DNA of 49,860 nucleotides from Bacteroidales bacterium (GTDB lineage Bacteria > Bacteroidota > Bacteroidia > Bacteroidales > WCHB1-69), in NCBI GenBank assembly GCA_017962275.1, contig JAGCVQ010000031.1, positions 1 through 49,860 on the forward strand. Reading direction: 5' to 3'. The position numbers and the translations under genes were made by a program. Shown one piece after another: positions 15,858 to 24,546 of this stretch (positions are counted from its first letter, which is position 1; every line of letters starts with the position of its first letter). The notes beneath the pieces are model-generated. The model saw only the letters and a program-made list of their open reading frames with translations. It made no database searches and had not been told where the DNA came from.

Positions 15858-15885
15858 AATGCGCAATTATTCTAAAATACGGCGG

Positions 15886-15893
15886 CAAAGATA
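15886..15893 (-). promoter_or_regulatory. -7 promoter element TATCTTTG for lipoprotein-psd unit
   Basis: On the minus strand, TATCTTTG matches TAnnTTTG and is 29 bases before ATG 15857. The flanking GCCGCC is also seen after the -7 word in other promoters here. Confidence 0.6.
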
Positions 15894-15903
15894 CTATTTT
15901 TTC

Positions 15904-15982
15904 AATTAAGAATTCAGAATTATGAATTAAGAATTTATGGCTGTTGGCTTAAGGCCAAAAGCCAAAGGCTAATAGCTAAGAG
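15904..15982. repeat. GAATTAAGAATT and GGCTTAAGGCCAAAAGCC phrase repeats
   Basis: The gap between two minus genes is filled by AAGAATTCAGAATTATGAATTAAGAATT-like words and AAGGCCAAAAGCCAAAGGC plus GCTAATAGCTAAGAGC words. No gene is present. Confidence 0.55.
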
Positions 15983-16759
15983 CTAATAAGCAAACGCCTC
16001 AAACCCTTCGGCACGCAACTTCGCCACGATGCCCTCCAAATAAGCTTTGTCGAACTTGTGGAGGTTCAGCGCGGGTGTCTCACGATCAAGGGAGTAGATA
16101 ACGATGCGTTTGGGACGGACGCGGCGGATACGCGCCAGCCACTGTGACCATTCGGGATCCACGGAATTGTCGAACACCTTACCCTCCCGTTCGCCGCTGA
16201 GGAACATCGTCTGGATGATGAGGTTGCCGTTGAACGTGCAGAGCTGATCGGTAACCTGCTCGATATCCACCGGCACGATGGGCGCATTTAGCGTGTCGAG
16301 CATTTCCTGCGTGCCGGCATCCAACTTCAACATCGGGTTCTCGATGCGCTGCAGGGCGGTGATAATCTCCGGACGGAAAAGCCGCGTGGCATTCGACAGA
16401 CAGGTGATCACCGCCTGCGGGTAGTACTTGTCGCGAAGCACGATCAGCCGGTCAATGACCTGGTCGAACCACGGGTAGAGCGTCGGCTCTCCATTACCCG
16501 AGAAGGTGATGCTATCGACGGGTATATCGCGGGCGCAACAGTCTGACAATTTGCGTTCTATGGCCTCCATGACCGTCTCCAACGGATACGGTTCCCGGGC
16601 ATTTAAGTTCTTCTCCAACGTCCAGCCGCACTCGCAGTAGAGGCAGTTGAAGGTGCATATTTTTTCATCCACGGGCATGAGGTTGATGCCCAACGACTGT
16701 CCCAGCCGTCTGCTGTGTATCGGCCCGAAGGCGATGCTTTCCCAGAGAAAGGTTGACAT
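15983..16759 (-). CDS. Radical SAM protein of the COG0731 type
   Basis: The 258-aa protein begins MSTFLWESIAFGPIHSRRLG, and its cluster motif is CTFNCLYCECG (C-x3-C-x2-C). The motif FSGNGEPTLYPWFDQVIDRL contains the SAM-binding GNGEPT. The FGPIHSRRLGxSLGINLMP opening is typical of the COG0731 group, related to wybutosine-type Fe-S oxidoreductases. Bacterial members have no established substrate. There is no SPASM region or peptide-recognition domain, and no small Cys-rich peptide nearby, so it is unlike the maturase at 1616. It is followed, after a gap of repeats, by the lipoprotein unit and preceded by dCMP deaminase, giving no clear functional clue. Confidence 0.85.
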   Translation of the reverse strand: MSTFLWESIAFGPIHSRRLGQSLGINLMPVDEKICTFNCLYCECGWTLEKNLNAREPYPLETVMEAIERKLSDCCARDIPVDSITFSGNGEPTLYPWFDQVIDRLIVLRDKYYPQAVITCLSNATRLFRPEIITALQRIENPMLKLDAGTQEMLDTLNAPIVPVDIEQVTDQLCTFNGNLIIQTMFLSGEREGKVFDNSVDPEWSQWLARIRRVRPKRIVIYSLDRETPALNLHKFDKAYLEGIVAKLRAEGFEAFAY

Positions 16760-16828
16760 GTTTAAGGGTTTAAGGGTTACACGGTTACATGGTTATGATG
16801 CGTCAATGGTTGCAGCATTGACGCATCA

Positions 16829-17320
16829 TCATTGTTTGTCGTATTTCACCACCTCGTCGGAGAAGAATTCCAGTTCCACTCCTGCAGCCTTGAACATCTC
16901 CTCGGATTCCTGGCCGGCGTGGTATTTGTTGGCGCAGACCACGCGGGTGATGCCGCAGTTGATGATGAGCATGGCGCAGGTGCGGCAGGGGGTCATGCGG
17001 CAGTAGAGGGTGGCGCCGTTGAGGGAGATGCCTAACTTGGCGGCCTGACAGATGGCGTTCTGCTCGGCGTGGACAGTGCGCACACAGTGCTGCGTCACCG
17101 TGCCGTCCTCGTGTACCGTCTGTTTGAGCTGGTGTCCCACCTCGTCGCAATGCGGCAACCCTTTGGGTGCCCCGACGTAGCCGGTGACCAGGATCTGGCG
17201 GTCGCGAACCACCACACAGCCGCTGCGCCCGCGGTCACACGTGGCGCGCTTGCTTACCGTGTCGGCAATCTCCATAAAATACTCGTCCCACGACGGACGA
17301 ACATGCTTTTTCTCTTCCAT
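16829..17320 (-). CDS. Deoxycytidylate (dCMP) deaminase family
   Basis: ATG 17320 (MEEKKHVRPSWDEYF) is chosen over a start 54 bases upstream, since the -7 promoter word lies between. The 163-aa protein has the zinc motif HAE (His84-Ala-Glu86) in VHAEQNAI and PCRTC (Cys112, Cys115), typical of dCMP deaminase/ComEB. It deaminates dCMP to dUMP for dTTP synthesis in the cytoplasm. The N-terminal WDEYFMEIADTVSKRATCDR and GYVGAPKGLPHCDE stretches are family-typical. No competence operon is nearby, so a housekeeping nucleotide role is likely. Confidence 0.88.
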   Translation of the reverse strand: MEEKKHVRPSWDEYFMEIADTVSKRATCDRGRSGCVVVRDRQILVTGYVGAPKGLPHCDEVGHQLKQTVHEDGTVTQHCVRTVHAEQNAICQAAKLGISLNGATLYCRMTPCRTCAMLIINCGITRVVCANKYHAGQESEEMFKAAGVELEFFSDEVVKYDKQ

Positions 17321-17341
17321 AATCGAAATTATTTCAGGCCG

Positions 17342-17349
17342 CAAAAATA
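17342..17349 (-). promoter_or_regulatory. -7 promoter element TATTTTTG for the dCMP deaminase gene
   Basis: The minus-strand TATTTTTG is 22 bases before the ATG; a TTTG at 17375-17372, 22 bases further upstream, could be the -33 element. Confidence 0.6.
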
Positions 17350-17360
17350 CATTTTTTAAT

Positions 17361-17440
17361 GGTTCAAGGTTCAAAGTTCAAGGTTTAAAGTAGAGTACGT
17401 TTCTAAGAATACTTGGAACTTGGAACCTGGAACTTGGAAC
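17361..17440. repeat. GGAACTT/GGTTCAAAG phrase repeats
   Basis: The divergent intergenic region holds GGTTCAAGGTTCAAAGTTCA on one side and ACTTGGAACTTGGAACCTGG on the other, i.e. the same word family in both orientations. Related stretches occur at 21781-21797, 23495-23520 and 31240-31290. Confidence 0.65.
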
Positions 17441-17469
17441 TTTTTTTACAGACTTTCCCGAATTTTTAC

Positions 17470-17477
17470 TACCTTTG
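17470..17477 (+). promoter_or_regulatory. -7 promoter element TACCTTTG for the glycogen gene
   Basis: TACCTTTG followed by CCG lies 42 bases before ATG 17519, a typical Bacteroidetes -7 word; no clear -33 is seen. Confidence 0.6.
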
Positions 17478-17518
17478 CCGCTTTATTGCCAAATTGTATA
17501 CATTAACAATAAGTGTTT

Positions 17519-20500
17519 ATGAGTCAGAGACATAGCGATTACCTTTTTGAAACTTCCTGGGAAATTTGCAACAAAGTGGGCGGCATTTACACCGTCTTAT
17601 CGACCAAAGCGGCCACTGTGGTCAACAGTTACCACGACCAGTACATCTGCATCGGTCCGGACATCTCGAAGGAGAACAACGACGACTTCGTGGAGGATCC
17701 CACCCTCTTCAAGAACTGGCGCGACATCGTGGCCCGCGACGGCCTGAAAGTGCGCATCGGCCGCTGGCAGATTGTCGGTTCGCCCGTGGTCTTCTTAGTC
17801 GATTTCACCAGCTTTTTCGAGAAGAAGAACGAAATCCTGACCAAATTCTGGCTCCGCTACAAGCTGGATTCCATCTCCGGGCAGTGGGACTACATCGAAC
17901 CCGCGCTGTTCGGATACGCCGCCGGCCGCGTTATCGAGAGCTTCTACAATTTCTACTGCAACTCGATGGACAAGATCGTGGCGCACTTCCACGAATGGAT
18001 GACCGGTACCGGTATCCTCTATTTGGAGTCCATCGCCCCGCAAATCGCCACCGTCTTCACGACTCACGCCACCGTTTTGGGCCGCTGCATTGCCGGCAAC
18101 GGTCTGCCGCTATACGCTGACACTAAGCAATATAACCCCGTCGAGACGGCTTCCCGTTTCGGCGTGCAGTCCAAATATTCCCTCGAGTCGCTGTCTGCCA
18201 AAATCGCTGACGCCTACACCACGGTGAGTGAAATCACCAACCGCGAGTGCGATGCTTTCTTCGAAAAGCCCGCCGACGTGATCACCATCAACGGCTTCGA
18301 GAACGCTTTCGTGCCGCAGGGCGAGGAGTTCGACCGCAAACGCAAGGTCGCCCGCGAAAAGCTGCTCCAGGTGGCCTCCACCCTCACGCAGACGCAGATT
18401 CCCGAGAATGCCCTGCTGGTCATCAACAGCGGTCGCTACGAGTTCAAAAACAAGGGCATTGACGTCTTTATCAAGAGTTTGGCGAAAGTTTCCGAGGCCA
18501 ATCCCGACCGTCCCGTCGTGGCCTTCATCACCGTTCCCGCCGGTCAGAGCGGCCGCAACGAGGAGATCGCCGCCCAGATGACCCAGCCCGTGAGCGGTGT
18601 GCCCATGTCCGACCGTTTTGTGACGCACGTATTGCACGACCCTTATCACGATCCGATTCTCAACGAATTGAACAACAACGGTTTGCACAATGCTGCAGAC
18701 CAGAATGTGAAGATTGTCTTCGCACCGGTTTATCTCGACGGCGAGGACGGCATCTTCAATCTGAAATACTATGACCTGCTCATCGGATTCGACCTCTCCG
18801 TGTTCCCATCGTATTATGAACCATGGGGTTACACCCCGTTGGAGAGCATCGCGTTCGGCATCCCGACCATCACGACCTCTTTGGCCGGTTTCGGCGCGTG
18901 GGTGCAGGAACATTTCACCCAGCAACAGAGCGTCAGCGTGATCCAACGCACCGACCACAATGACGACGAAGTGGTGAAAAACATCGCCGAGCAGATTCTG
19001 TTCTACCTCCATTGCACGGACAAGGCGATGGCCGACATCCGCCAGACCGCCATGACCATTGCGGAAAAAGCGTTGTGGTCTCATCTTTACGCCAACTACG
19101 AAGAGACTTACGCCATTGCGTTAGGCAAGAGTGGCGACCGTTACACGCAGTACCAGAACAAAACCTCCAATGTAGGCCAGATGGTAAAGGAGTTGAGCGT
19201 AGAGCGTCCCGAATGGCACCGCGTCTCCGTGAAATCGCATCTGCCGGCAGCCCTGCAACTTTTGGAGAAACTCTCCGAGAACTTGTGGTGGAGCTGGACC
19301 TTTGAGGCACGCGAACTGTTCGAGGAAATTGCCGGTCCGTCGCTATGGAAGGCCTGCGAGGAGAACCCCGTTCACGCCTTGCAGCTGCTTCCGTTGGAGC
19401 GTTTGGAGAATTTCGCCCAAAACGAAACATATCTCAACAAGTTACATCAGGTTTACGACAAGTTCACCACCTACATGAACACCCCGCGCAGCCGCGAGGA
19501 GGACCGAATCGCCTACTTCAGCATGGAGTTCGGCATCAGCAACGAGCTGAAAATCTTCTCCGGCGGTCTCGGCATGTTGGCCGGCGACTACCTCAAAGAG
19601 GCCAGCGACTGCAACGTGAACATGCTCGGCGTGGGTCTGCTCTACCGCTACGGCTACTTCCAGCAGCAGATTTCCGCATACGGCGAGCAAGTCAACCTCT
19701 ATCCGCCGCAAAGTTTTTCCAAGCTGCCCATCAAGCCCTACAAGGACGAGAATGGCGAATGGCTCATGGTCAGCGTGGCGATGCCCGGCCGCAATCTCTA
19801 CGCCCGCATTTGGCGCGTGGATGTGGGCCGCATCCCGTTGTATCTCCTTGACACTGACTTCGACAAGAACTGGCAGGAGGATCGCGGCGTGACAGCCACC
19901 TTGTACGGCGGCGATGTTGAGAACCGTCTCAAACAGGAGATTCTCCTCGGCATTGGCGGTGTGCGTATGCTCAAGGCCATCGGCGAGGACCCGACCATCT
20001 ATCACCTTAACGAAGGCCATGCCGCCTTCCTGAACCTGGAGCGCATCCTGCAAGTGATGCAACAGGAGCATGTGAACCGTCAGGTGGCGGTGGAGCTGGT
20101 GAAAGCCTCCTCGCTCTACACCACCCACACGCCTGTGCCCGCGGGTCACGATGCCTTCACGGAAGACCTCATGCGCACCTACTTCGCCACTTACTCTCAG
20201 CTGTTCAACGTCAGTTGGGAGACCTTCATGGGCTTCGGTCGCAAACACGACACCGACACCTTCGACAAGTTCTCGATGAGCATCCTGGCGTGCCGTTTCT
20301 CGCAGGAGATCAACGGCGTGAGCCGCATCCACGGCCGCGTGTCGCAGGAGATGTTCGCCGACCTGTATGAAGGTCGTTTCGCTGAAGAGTCACACATCGG
20401 TTACGTGACCAACGGTGTACACTACCCCACCTGGGCGCACAAGAAATGGCAGGCTTTGCACCGCAGCGTCTTCGGCGACGAATTTTTCGAAGATTGCTCT

Positions 20501-21748
20501 AACCCGCTGGTCTGGAACAAGATAAACACCGTTCCTGACACCACTATCTGGCAGCTCAAGCAGGAATTGCGCAAGGAGATGTTCACCGCCATCAAGGAGA
20601 TGTTGACCGAGCAGATGCGCACCCGCAACGAGTCGCCTGCACTCATCGACGCCACCCTCAGGGCACTGCGCGACGACGTGCTGACCATCGGTTTCGCCCG
20701 CCGCTTCGCCACCTATAAACGCGCCCATCTGCTCTTCATGAACGAGGAAAAGCTCAAAGTACTGCTCAACAATCCCGAAAAGCCCGTGCAGTTCATCTTC
20801 GCTGGCAAAGCGCACCCGCACGACAAGGCCGGTCAGGACCTCATCAAGCGCATCATCGAGCTGAGCCGCAAACCCGAATTTATCGGCAAGATTGTCTTTG
20901 TGGAGAACTACAACATGATCTTGGCCAAGAAGTTAGTGTCGGGTTGCGATGTCTGGATGAACACCCCGACGCGTCCGTTGGAGGCTTCCGGCACCAGCGG
21001 TGAGAAGGCCGTGATGAACGGTGTGCTGAACCTCAGTGTGCTGGACGGCTGGTGGGCGGAAGGTTACGTTCCCGGCGCCGGCTGGGCTTTGAAAGAGCAG
21101 ATCACCTACCAAGACAACCGTCTGCAGGACGAATTGGATGCGGAGACCCTCTATATCATCATCAACGAGATGATAACCAAAGCTTTCTACACCCGCGATG
21201 ACGAAGGTATCCCGACGGAGTGGGTGCAGATGATGAAGAACTGCTTCACGAAGATTTCCCCGCATTTCACCATGAAGCGTCAATTGGACGACTATTACCG
21301 CAAATTCTACCGCAAACTGATGAACCGTTACCATCGTTTGCATCAGAACGATAACGAAAACGTGAGATTGCTGCTCAAATGGCGCGAGAATGTGCTGTCC
21401 GGGTGGAACGAGATCCAATGCGTCGGCGTGGAATACAAGAAGACCGACAAGAACACCTATTGCGTGGGTGACCGGATGCGCTGCAAGCTGGACTTGCGTC
21501 TCGGTTCGCTACGTCCCGAGGATGTGAAAGTCGAGATGGTATTCGTCTCTGCCGAGGACCACGGTCAGAAGCCGAAATTGGAGTACAAAGTCCCGTTCGT
21601 CTTCGAGGTGGAACGCAACGGCGTCTGCACGTTCGTGTGCGACGAGGTCGCAAGCCGCATCGGCGTTTGGGATTGCGCCATCCGCGTGACCCCCAATCAC
21701 GAGCTGCTGCCGCACAATCAGGATTTCAATATCGTGAGATGGTTTTAG
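17519..21748 (+). CDS. Bifunctional glycogen synthase (GT3) - alpha-glucan phosphorylase (GT35) fusion
   Basis: ATG 17519 (MSQRHSDYLFETSWEICNK) is preferred to GTG 17513. The 1409-aa protein joins two opposing enzymes of glycogen metabolism. Residues about 1-550 form a GT3 glycogen synthase, with KVGGIYTVLSTKA near the N-terminus and FPSYYEPWGYTPLESIAFG as donor site. From about 565, SHLPAALQLLEKLSENLWWS starts a DUF3417-type N-terminus, followed by an alpha-glucan phosphorylase with HLNEGHAAFLNLERIL, RRFATYKRAHLLF and EASGTSGEKAVMNGVLNLSV. Lys1163 of this last motif aligns with the PLP-binding lysine, where the usual Met is replaced by Glu. A beta-rich C-terminal tail ends at 1409. The fusion could balance synthesis and breakdown. 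No stop or frameshift is seen between domains. Confidence 0.9.
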   Translation: MSQRHSDYLFETSWEICNKVGGIYTVLSTKAATVVNSYHDQYICIGPDISKENNDDFVEDPTLFKNWRDIVARDGLKVRIGRWQIVGSPVVFLVDFTSFFEKKNEILTKFWLRYKLDSISGQWDYIEPALFGYAAGRVIESFYNFYCNSMDKIVAHFHEWMTGTGILYLESIAPQIATVFTTHATVLGRCIAGNGLPLYADTKQYNPVETASRFGVQSKYSLESLSAKIADAYTTVSEITNRECDAFFEKPADVITINGFENAFVPQGEEFDRKRKVAREKLLQVASTLTQTQIPENALLVINSGRYEFKNKGIDVFIKSLAKVSEANPDRPVVAFITVPAGQSGRNEEIAAQMTQPVSGVPMSDRFVTHVLHDPYHDPILNELNNNGLHNAADQNVKIVFAPVYLDGEDGIFNLKYYDLLIGFDLSVFPSYYEPWGYTPLESIAFGIPTITTSLAGFGAWVQEHFTQQQSVSVIQRTDHNDDEVVKNIAEQILFYLHCTDKAMADIRQTAMTIAEKALWSHLYANYEETYAIALGKSGDRYTQYQNKTSNVGQMVKELSVERPEWHRVSVKSHLPAALQLLEKLSENLWWSWTFEARELFEEIAGPSLWKACEENPVHALQLLPLERLENFAQNETYLNKLHQVYDKFTTYMNTPRSREEDRIAYFSMEFGISNELKIFSGGLGMLAGDYLKEASDCNVNMLGVGLLYRYGYFQQQISAYGEQVNLYPPQSFSKLPIKPYKDENGEWLMVSVAMPGRNLYARIWRVDVGRIPLYLLDTDFDKNWQEDRGVTATLYGGDVENRLKQEILLGIGGVRMLKAIGEDPTIYHLNEGHAAFLNLERILQVMQQEHVNRQVAVELVKASSLYTTHTPVPAGHDAFTEDLMRTYFATYSQLFNVSWETFMGFGRKHDTDTFDKFSMSILACRFSQEINGVSRIHGRVSQEMFADLYEGRFAEESHIGYVTNGVHYPTWAHKKWQALHRSVFGDEFFEDCSNPLVWNKINTVPDTTIWQLKQELRKEMFTAIKEMLTEQMRTRNESPALIDATLRALRDDVLTIGFARRFATYKRAHLLFMNEEKLKVLLNNPEKPVQFIFAGKAHPHDKAGQDLIKRIIELSRKPEFIGKIVFVENYNMILAKKLVSGCDVWMNTPTRPLEASGTSGEKAVMNGVLNLSVLDGWWAEGYVPGAGWALKEQITYQDNRLQDELDAETLYIIINEMITKAFYTRDDEGIPTEWVQMMKNCFTKISPHFTMKRQLDDYYRKFYRKLMNRYHRLHQNDNENVRLLLKWRENVLSGWNEIQCVGVEYKKTDKNTYCVGDRMRCKLDLRLGSLRPEDVKVEMVFVSAEDHGQKPKLEYKVPFVFEVERNGVCTFVCDEVASRIGVWDCAIRVTPNHELLPHNQDFNIVRWF

Positions 21749-21775
21749 TAGAGACGCAAAATTTTGCGTCTCTAC
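21748..21775. repeat. 28-bp GTAG...CTAC palindrome, copy 2
   Basis: A perfect palindrome (GTAGAGACGCAAAA and its complement). Its first G is the third base of the TAG stop of the glycogen gene, so the hairpin begins exactly at the coding end and may aid termination. Confidence 0.85.
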
Positions 21776-21800
21776 AACACCTTGAACTTGGAACCTCAAG

Positions 21801-22571
21801 ATGAACGACCAACATTACAATTTTTGGCAGAAGCAGTTCGCCAATTTCCCGACCATCATCGTGGCCAACGGCGAAATTCCCTCTTCCGAGTTGTCTTTGA
21901 GTATTCTTAACGATAAAAAGAAGCGCATCATCTGTTGTGACGGTGCGCTTCAAAAGTTATTGTCGATCAACATCATACCCGATGTTGTGGTGGGCGACGG
22001 GGATTCGATGGATGCGGAGATGTTGCAACAACAAACAAATCTCGACAATTCGCAAACAGATTCGGGTTCCCTCAGTTGTAGAGACGCAAAATTTTGCGTC
22101 TCTACGGCAACGCATTGTATCGTCACAGAAGGGCATAAAATCCCATATTATCAAGACAGCAGCGAGGAATACAATGATCTCCAGAAGGCGTTAAAATATT
22201 GCATGGCAAGCGGTTATGACGATATCTTGTTGATGGGTTGCGGCGGTTTGCGTGAAGACCATTTCATCGCGAACCTGAGCATCATGGTGATGTATTCGGA
22301 ACAGCTACACCTCGCGATGCTGACCGAGCACGGCGTGTTCAACGTGATGCGCGGATCGGTCACGCTCGCCTCAATCCCAGGAATGCAAGTTTCGGTTTTC
22401 GCCCGCACCCCGCACACGCAACTGACCTTCACCGGGCTGAAGTATCCCGTCAACGACCGTTCTTTCAACTGGTTGTGGCAAGGGAGCCTGAACGAGGCGG
22501 TGGGCGACGAGTTCACCGTGACAGCGGGGGATGACGAGGCGGTGGTGGTGTATAGGACTCTTCAGAGTTAG
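21801..22571 (+). CDS. Thiamine pyrophosphokinase with a palindrome-encoded insertion
   Basis: The 256-aa protein matches thiamine pyrophosphokinase. CCDGALQKLL and PDVVVGDGDSMDAEML carry the catalytic acidic residues, YNDLQKALKYC is the ND-x-x-KA motif, and GCGGLREDHFIANLSIM follows. The enzyme makes thiamine diphosphate from thiamine and ATP. Between the GDGDS motif and the ND motif it has about 30 extra residues compared with the usual form. That insertion contains the codons of a 28-bp palindrome at 22078-22105, read in frame as CRDAKFCVST (residues 93-102). The frame remains open, and both flanking catalytic motifs are intact. It starts 52 bases after the glycogen gene and may be co-transcribed with it. 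Confidence 0.85.
   Translation: MNDQHYNFWQKQFANFPTIIVANGEIPSSELSLSILNDKKKRIICCDGALQKLLSINIIPDVVVGDGDSMDAEMLQQQTNLDNSQTDSGSLSCRDAKFCVSTATHCIVTEGHKIPYYQDSSEEYNDLQKALKYCMASGYDDILLMGCGGLREDHFIANLSIMVMYSEQLHLAMLTEHGVFNVMRGSVTLASIPGMQVSVFARTPHTQLTFTGLKYPVNDRSFNWLWQGSLNEAVGDEFTVTAGDDEAVVVYRTLQS
22078..22105. repeat. 28-bp GTAG...CTAC palindrome inside the thiamine pyrophosphokinase gene, copy 3
   Basis: This copy is identical in sequence to the one at 21748-21775, 330 bases upstream, and is in frame as part of the coding sequence. The reading frame chosen gives no stop in the palindrome. Confidence 0.9.
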
Positions 22572-22617
22572 TTCAGCCGGCTTTTCGCAGGATTTCCACA
22601 TCAAAAGAGATTTTTTG

Positions 22618-22625
22618 TACTTTTG
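22618..22625 (+). promoter_or_regulatory. -7 promoter element TACTTTTG for the SDR gene
   Basis: TACTTTTG followed by CCG lies 24 bases before ATG 22649. No clear -33 is seen. Confidence 0.6.
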
Positions 22626-22648
22626 CCGATTAAAAATATGGCAATTGT

Positions 22649-23449
22649 ATGAACCACTATAATCACAAAGTCGTTTGGATTACCGGGACCTCCTCGGGCA
22701 TCGGGAAGGAGACCGCGTTCCGGTTCGCGGAGGCGGGGGCACGTCTGATCCTCACCGCACTGGAGCCCGACCTCCTGGAGCAGGTGCGCGAAGAGTGCAT
22801 GCGGCGCGGCGCGGAGGCGGTGACCAACCTCCCGTTCGACCTCGGGCAAACCGACGCGCTGCCGCAACTCGCCGAAGACGCCTGGAACGCCTACGGGCGC
22901 ATCGACCTCTTCTACAACAACGCCGGCATCAGCCAACGCGGCACCACCGTGGAGACCGACATGGCCGTTATCCGCAAGGTGATGGACATCGACTTCTACG
23001 CGCCGGTCATCCTCACCAAGTCCGTGCTGCCCAAGATGATTGCGCAGGGCGGCGGACAGCTGGCCGTCACCACCAGCATCGCCGGACTCTTCGGATTCCC
23101 GTTGCGGTGCGCCTATTCGTCGGCCAAGCACGCGCTTTATGGCTTCTTTGAGACCGTGGCGGCGGAAAACTACAAGGACGGCATCCGCGTCACCATCCTC
23201 ACACCCGGCCGCGTGCAAACCAATATCTCCGTCAACTCGCTGGAGAAGGACGGCCGCAAGCACGGCAAGATGGACGCGGGGCAGGCCGGCGGCATCACCC
23301 CCGAGAAAGCCTCCCGCATCATCTACAAGGCCATCGCCAAGGAGAAACGCGAACAGCTCGTCGGCAGCAGCGAACTCATCATGGCCCACATCAAACGGTT
23401 CTTCCCGGGGCTCTGCGCGAAATTGGCCAGGAAGATTAAACCGATGTGA
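22649..23449 (+). CDS. Short-chain dehydrogenase/reductase
   Basis: The 266-aa protein has a classical SDR set: TGTSSGIG near residues 13-20, NNAGIS near 89-94, TTSIAGLFGF with the catalytic serine, and YSSAK. The C-terminal part (EKREQLVGSSELIMAHIKRF followed by FPGLCAKLARKIKP) is basic and hydrophobic, as in DHRS7-type SDRs that associate with membranes. The substrate cannot be read from the sequence. It has its own -7 word and is flanked by repeats on the 3' side, so it is probably a single-gene unit. Confidence 0.88.
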   Translation: MNHYNHKVVWITGTSSGIGKETAFRFAEAGARLILTALEPDLLEQVREECMRRGAEAVTNLPFDLGQTDALPQLAEDAWNAYGRIDLFYNNAGISQRGTTVETDMAVIRKVMDIDFYAPVILTKSVLPKMIAQGGGQLAVTTSIAGLFGFPLRCAYSSAKHALYGFFETVAAENYKDGIRVTILTPGRVQTNISVNSLEKDGRKHGKMDAGQAGGITPEKASRIIYKAIAKEKREQLVGSSELIMAHIKRFFPGLCAKLARKIKPM

Positions 23450-23560
23450 GACGTGTGACGTGTGACGTGAGACTTGTGATTTATGACTATTCCCTCAACC
23501 TTGAACCTTGAACTTTGACCGTCAACTGCTAACTACTAACTGCTAACTGCTATTGTCTTA
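23450..23560. repeat. Mixed phrase repeats after the SDR gene
   Basis: Successive GTGTGACGTGTGACGTGAGAC words, a GAACCTTGAACTTTGACC stretch and then AACTGCTAACTACTAACTGC words fill the gap to the next gene. Three different repeat families are stacked here. Confidence 0.65.
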
Positions 23561-23578
23561 ACCCTAAAACCCAAAATA

Positions 23579-24451
23579 ATGAAACCAACCCTACTTATTC
23601 TCGCCGCCGGCATGGGAAGCCGCTACGGCGGACTGAAACAACTGGACCAAATGGGTCCGAACGGTGAAACCATCCTCGACTACTCCGTGAAGTACGCCGC
23701 GCAAGCCGGCTACGGCAAAGTGGTGCTCGTCATCCGCCGCAGCATGGAAGCCGACTTCCAGGAGTACATCCTGCCGAGATACAAGAACGTCATCCCGGTG
23801 GAATACGTCTTCCAGGAATTAGACATGCTGCCCGCAGGCTTCTCCGTGAATCCCGAGCGCGTGAAACCCTACGGCACCGCGCACGCTATTCTGGTGGCGA
23901 AAGACGCTGTGAAAGAGCCGTTTACCGTCATCAACGCCGACGACTTCTACGGCAAGGAGCCGTTCCAAATTTTGGCTGACTACTTGACTAAGGAGACCGC
24001 TAACGATCCTACTGCTTTTGCGATGGTGGGCTACCGTTTAGCCAACACCCTGTCGGAGAACGGCACCGTGTCGCGTGGCGTGTGCCAGGTCGATGGCGAA
24101 GGCTACCTGACCACCGTCAAGGAGATGCGCAAGATCGGCCGCACGGCCAACGGCATTCAGAACGACGAGGACGGCGTGGTGACCCCGCTCACCGGCGAGG
24201 AACCCGTCTCCATGAACTTCTGGGGCTTCTCCCCGCGCTTCTTCGACAAGCTGGAGAGCATGTTCGCGCAGTTCCTGAAGGACAACGAAGCCAACATCAA
24301 GGCCGAGTTCCCGATCCCCGACGCCGTCTCCGCCGTGATGGCCAGCGGCGACGCCCGTGTGCGCGTGCTGCCCACCAAGTCCGAATGGTTCGGCGTGACG
24401 TATGCCGAAGACCGGCCGATGGTCGTGGAGAAGCTGAAACACGTGGAGTAA
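23579..24451 (+). CDS. Sugar-nucleotide nucleotidyltransferase
   Basis: The 290-aa protein opens with the nucleotidyltransferase signature LILAAGMGSRYGGLKQLD and has the metal-binding INADDFYGKEPFQIL motif. The domain of about 230 residues is the Rossmann-like fold of NDP-sugar pyrophosphorylases. Its length matches bacterial UTP-glucose-1-phosphate uridylyltransferase-like proteins of Bacteroidales, but the exact sugar and nucleotide are not evident. It should join an NTP with a sugar-1-phosphate in the cytoplasm. No partner sugar enzyme is adjacent; the glycogen synthase upstream would need an NDP-glucose donor, and this gene is a possible source. That link is an inference. Confidence 0.85.
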   Translation: MKPTLLILAAGMGSRYGGLKQLDQMGPNGETILDYSVKYAAQAGYGKVVLVIRRSMEADFQEYILPRYKNVIPVEYVFQELDMLPAGFSVNPERVKPYGTAHAILVAKDAVKEPFTVINADDFYGKEPFQILADYLTKETANDPTAFAMVGYRLANTLSENGTVSRGVCQVDGEGYLTTVKEMRKIGRTANGIQNDEDGVVTPLTGEEPVSMNFWGFSPRFFDKLESMFAQFLKDNEANIKAEFPIPDAVSAVMASGDARVRVLPTKSEWFGVTYAEDRPMVVEKLKHVE

Positions 24452-24546
24452 TTCAGAATTAAGAATTAAGAATTAAGAATGATGAATTGATGAATGTAGG
24501 GGCGAATAATCATTCGCCCCTACACCCATTATTAAAACCTGTCCCC
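24452..24546. repeat. GAATTAAGAATT repeat and a GTAG...CTAC palindrome with a different core, copy 4
   Basis: AGAATTAAGAATTAAGAAT words at 24455-24480 precede a 28-base inverted repeat at 24496-24523 with 12-base arms GTAGGGGCGAAT/ATTCGCCCCTAC. The ends match the copy 1-3 palindromes but the inner sequence differs. Confidence 0.75.

Noticed and set aside
15983-16759. Second radical SAM protein as a further peptide maturase
   Set aside because: It lacks a SPASM region and a recognition domain and has no small Cys-rich gene nearby; it fits the COG0731 type.
18110-20821. Several long minus-strand frames (for example 18110-19084, 19442-20332) within the glycogen gene
   Set aside because: They lie wholly opposite a gene with intact enzyme motifs and show no recognisable protein features.
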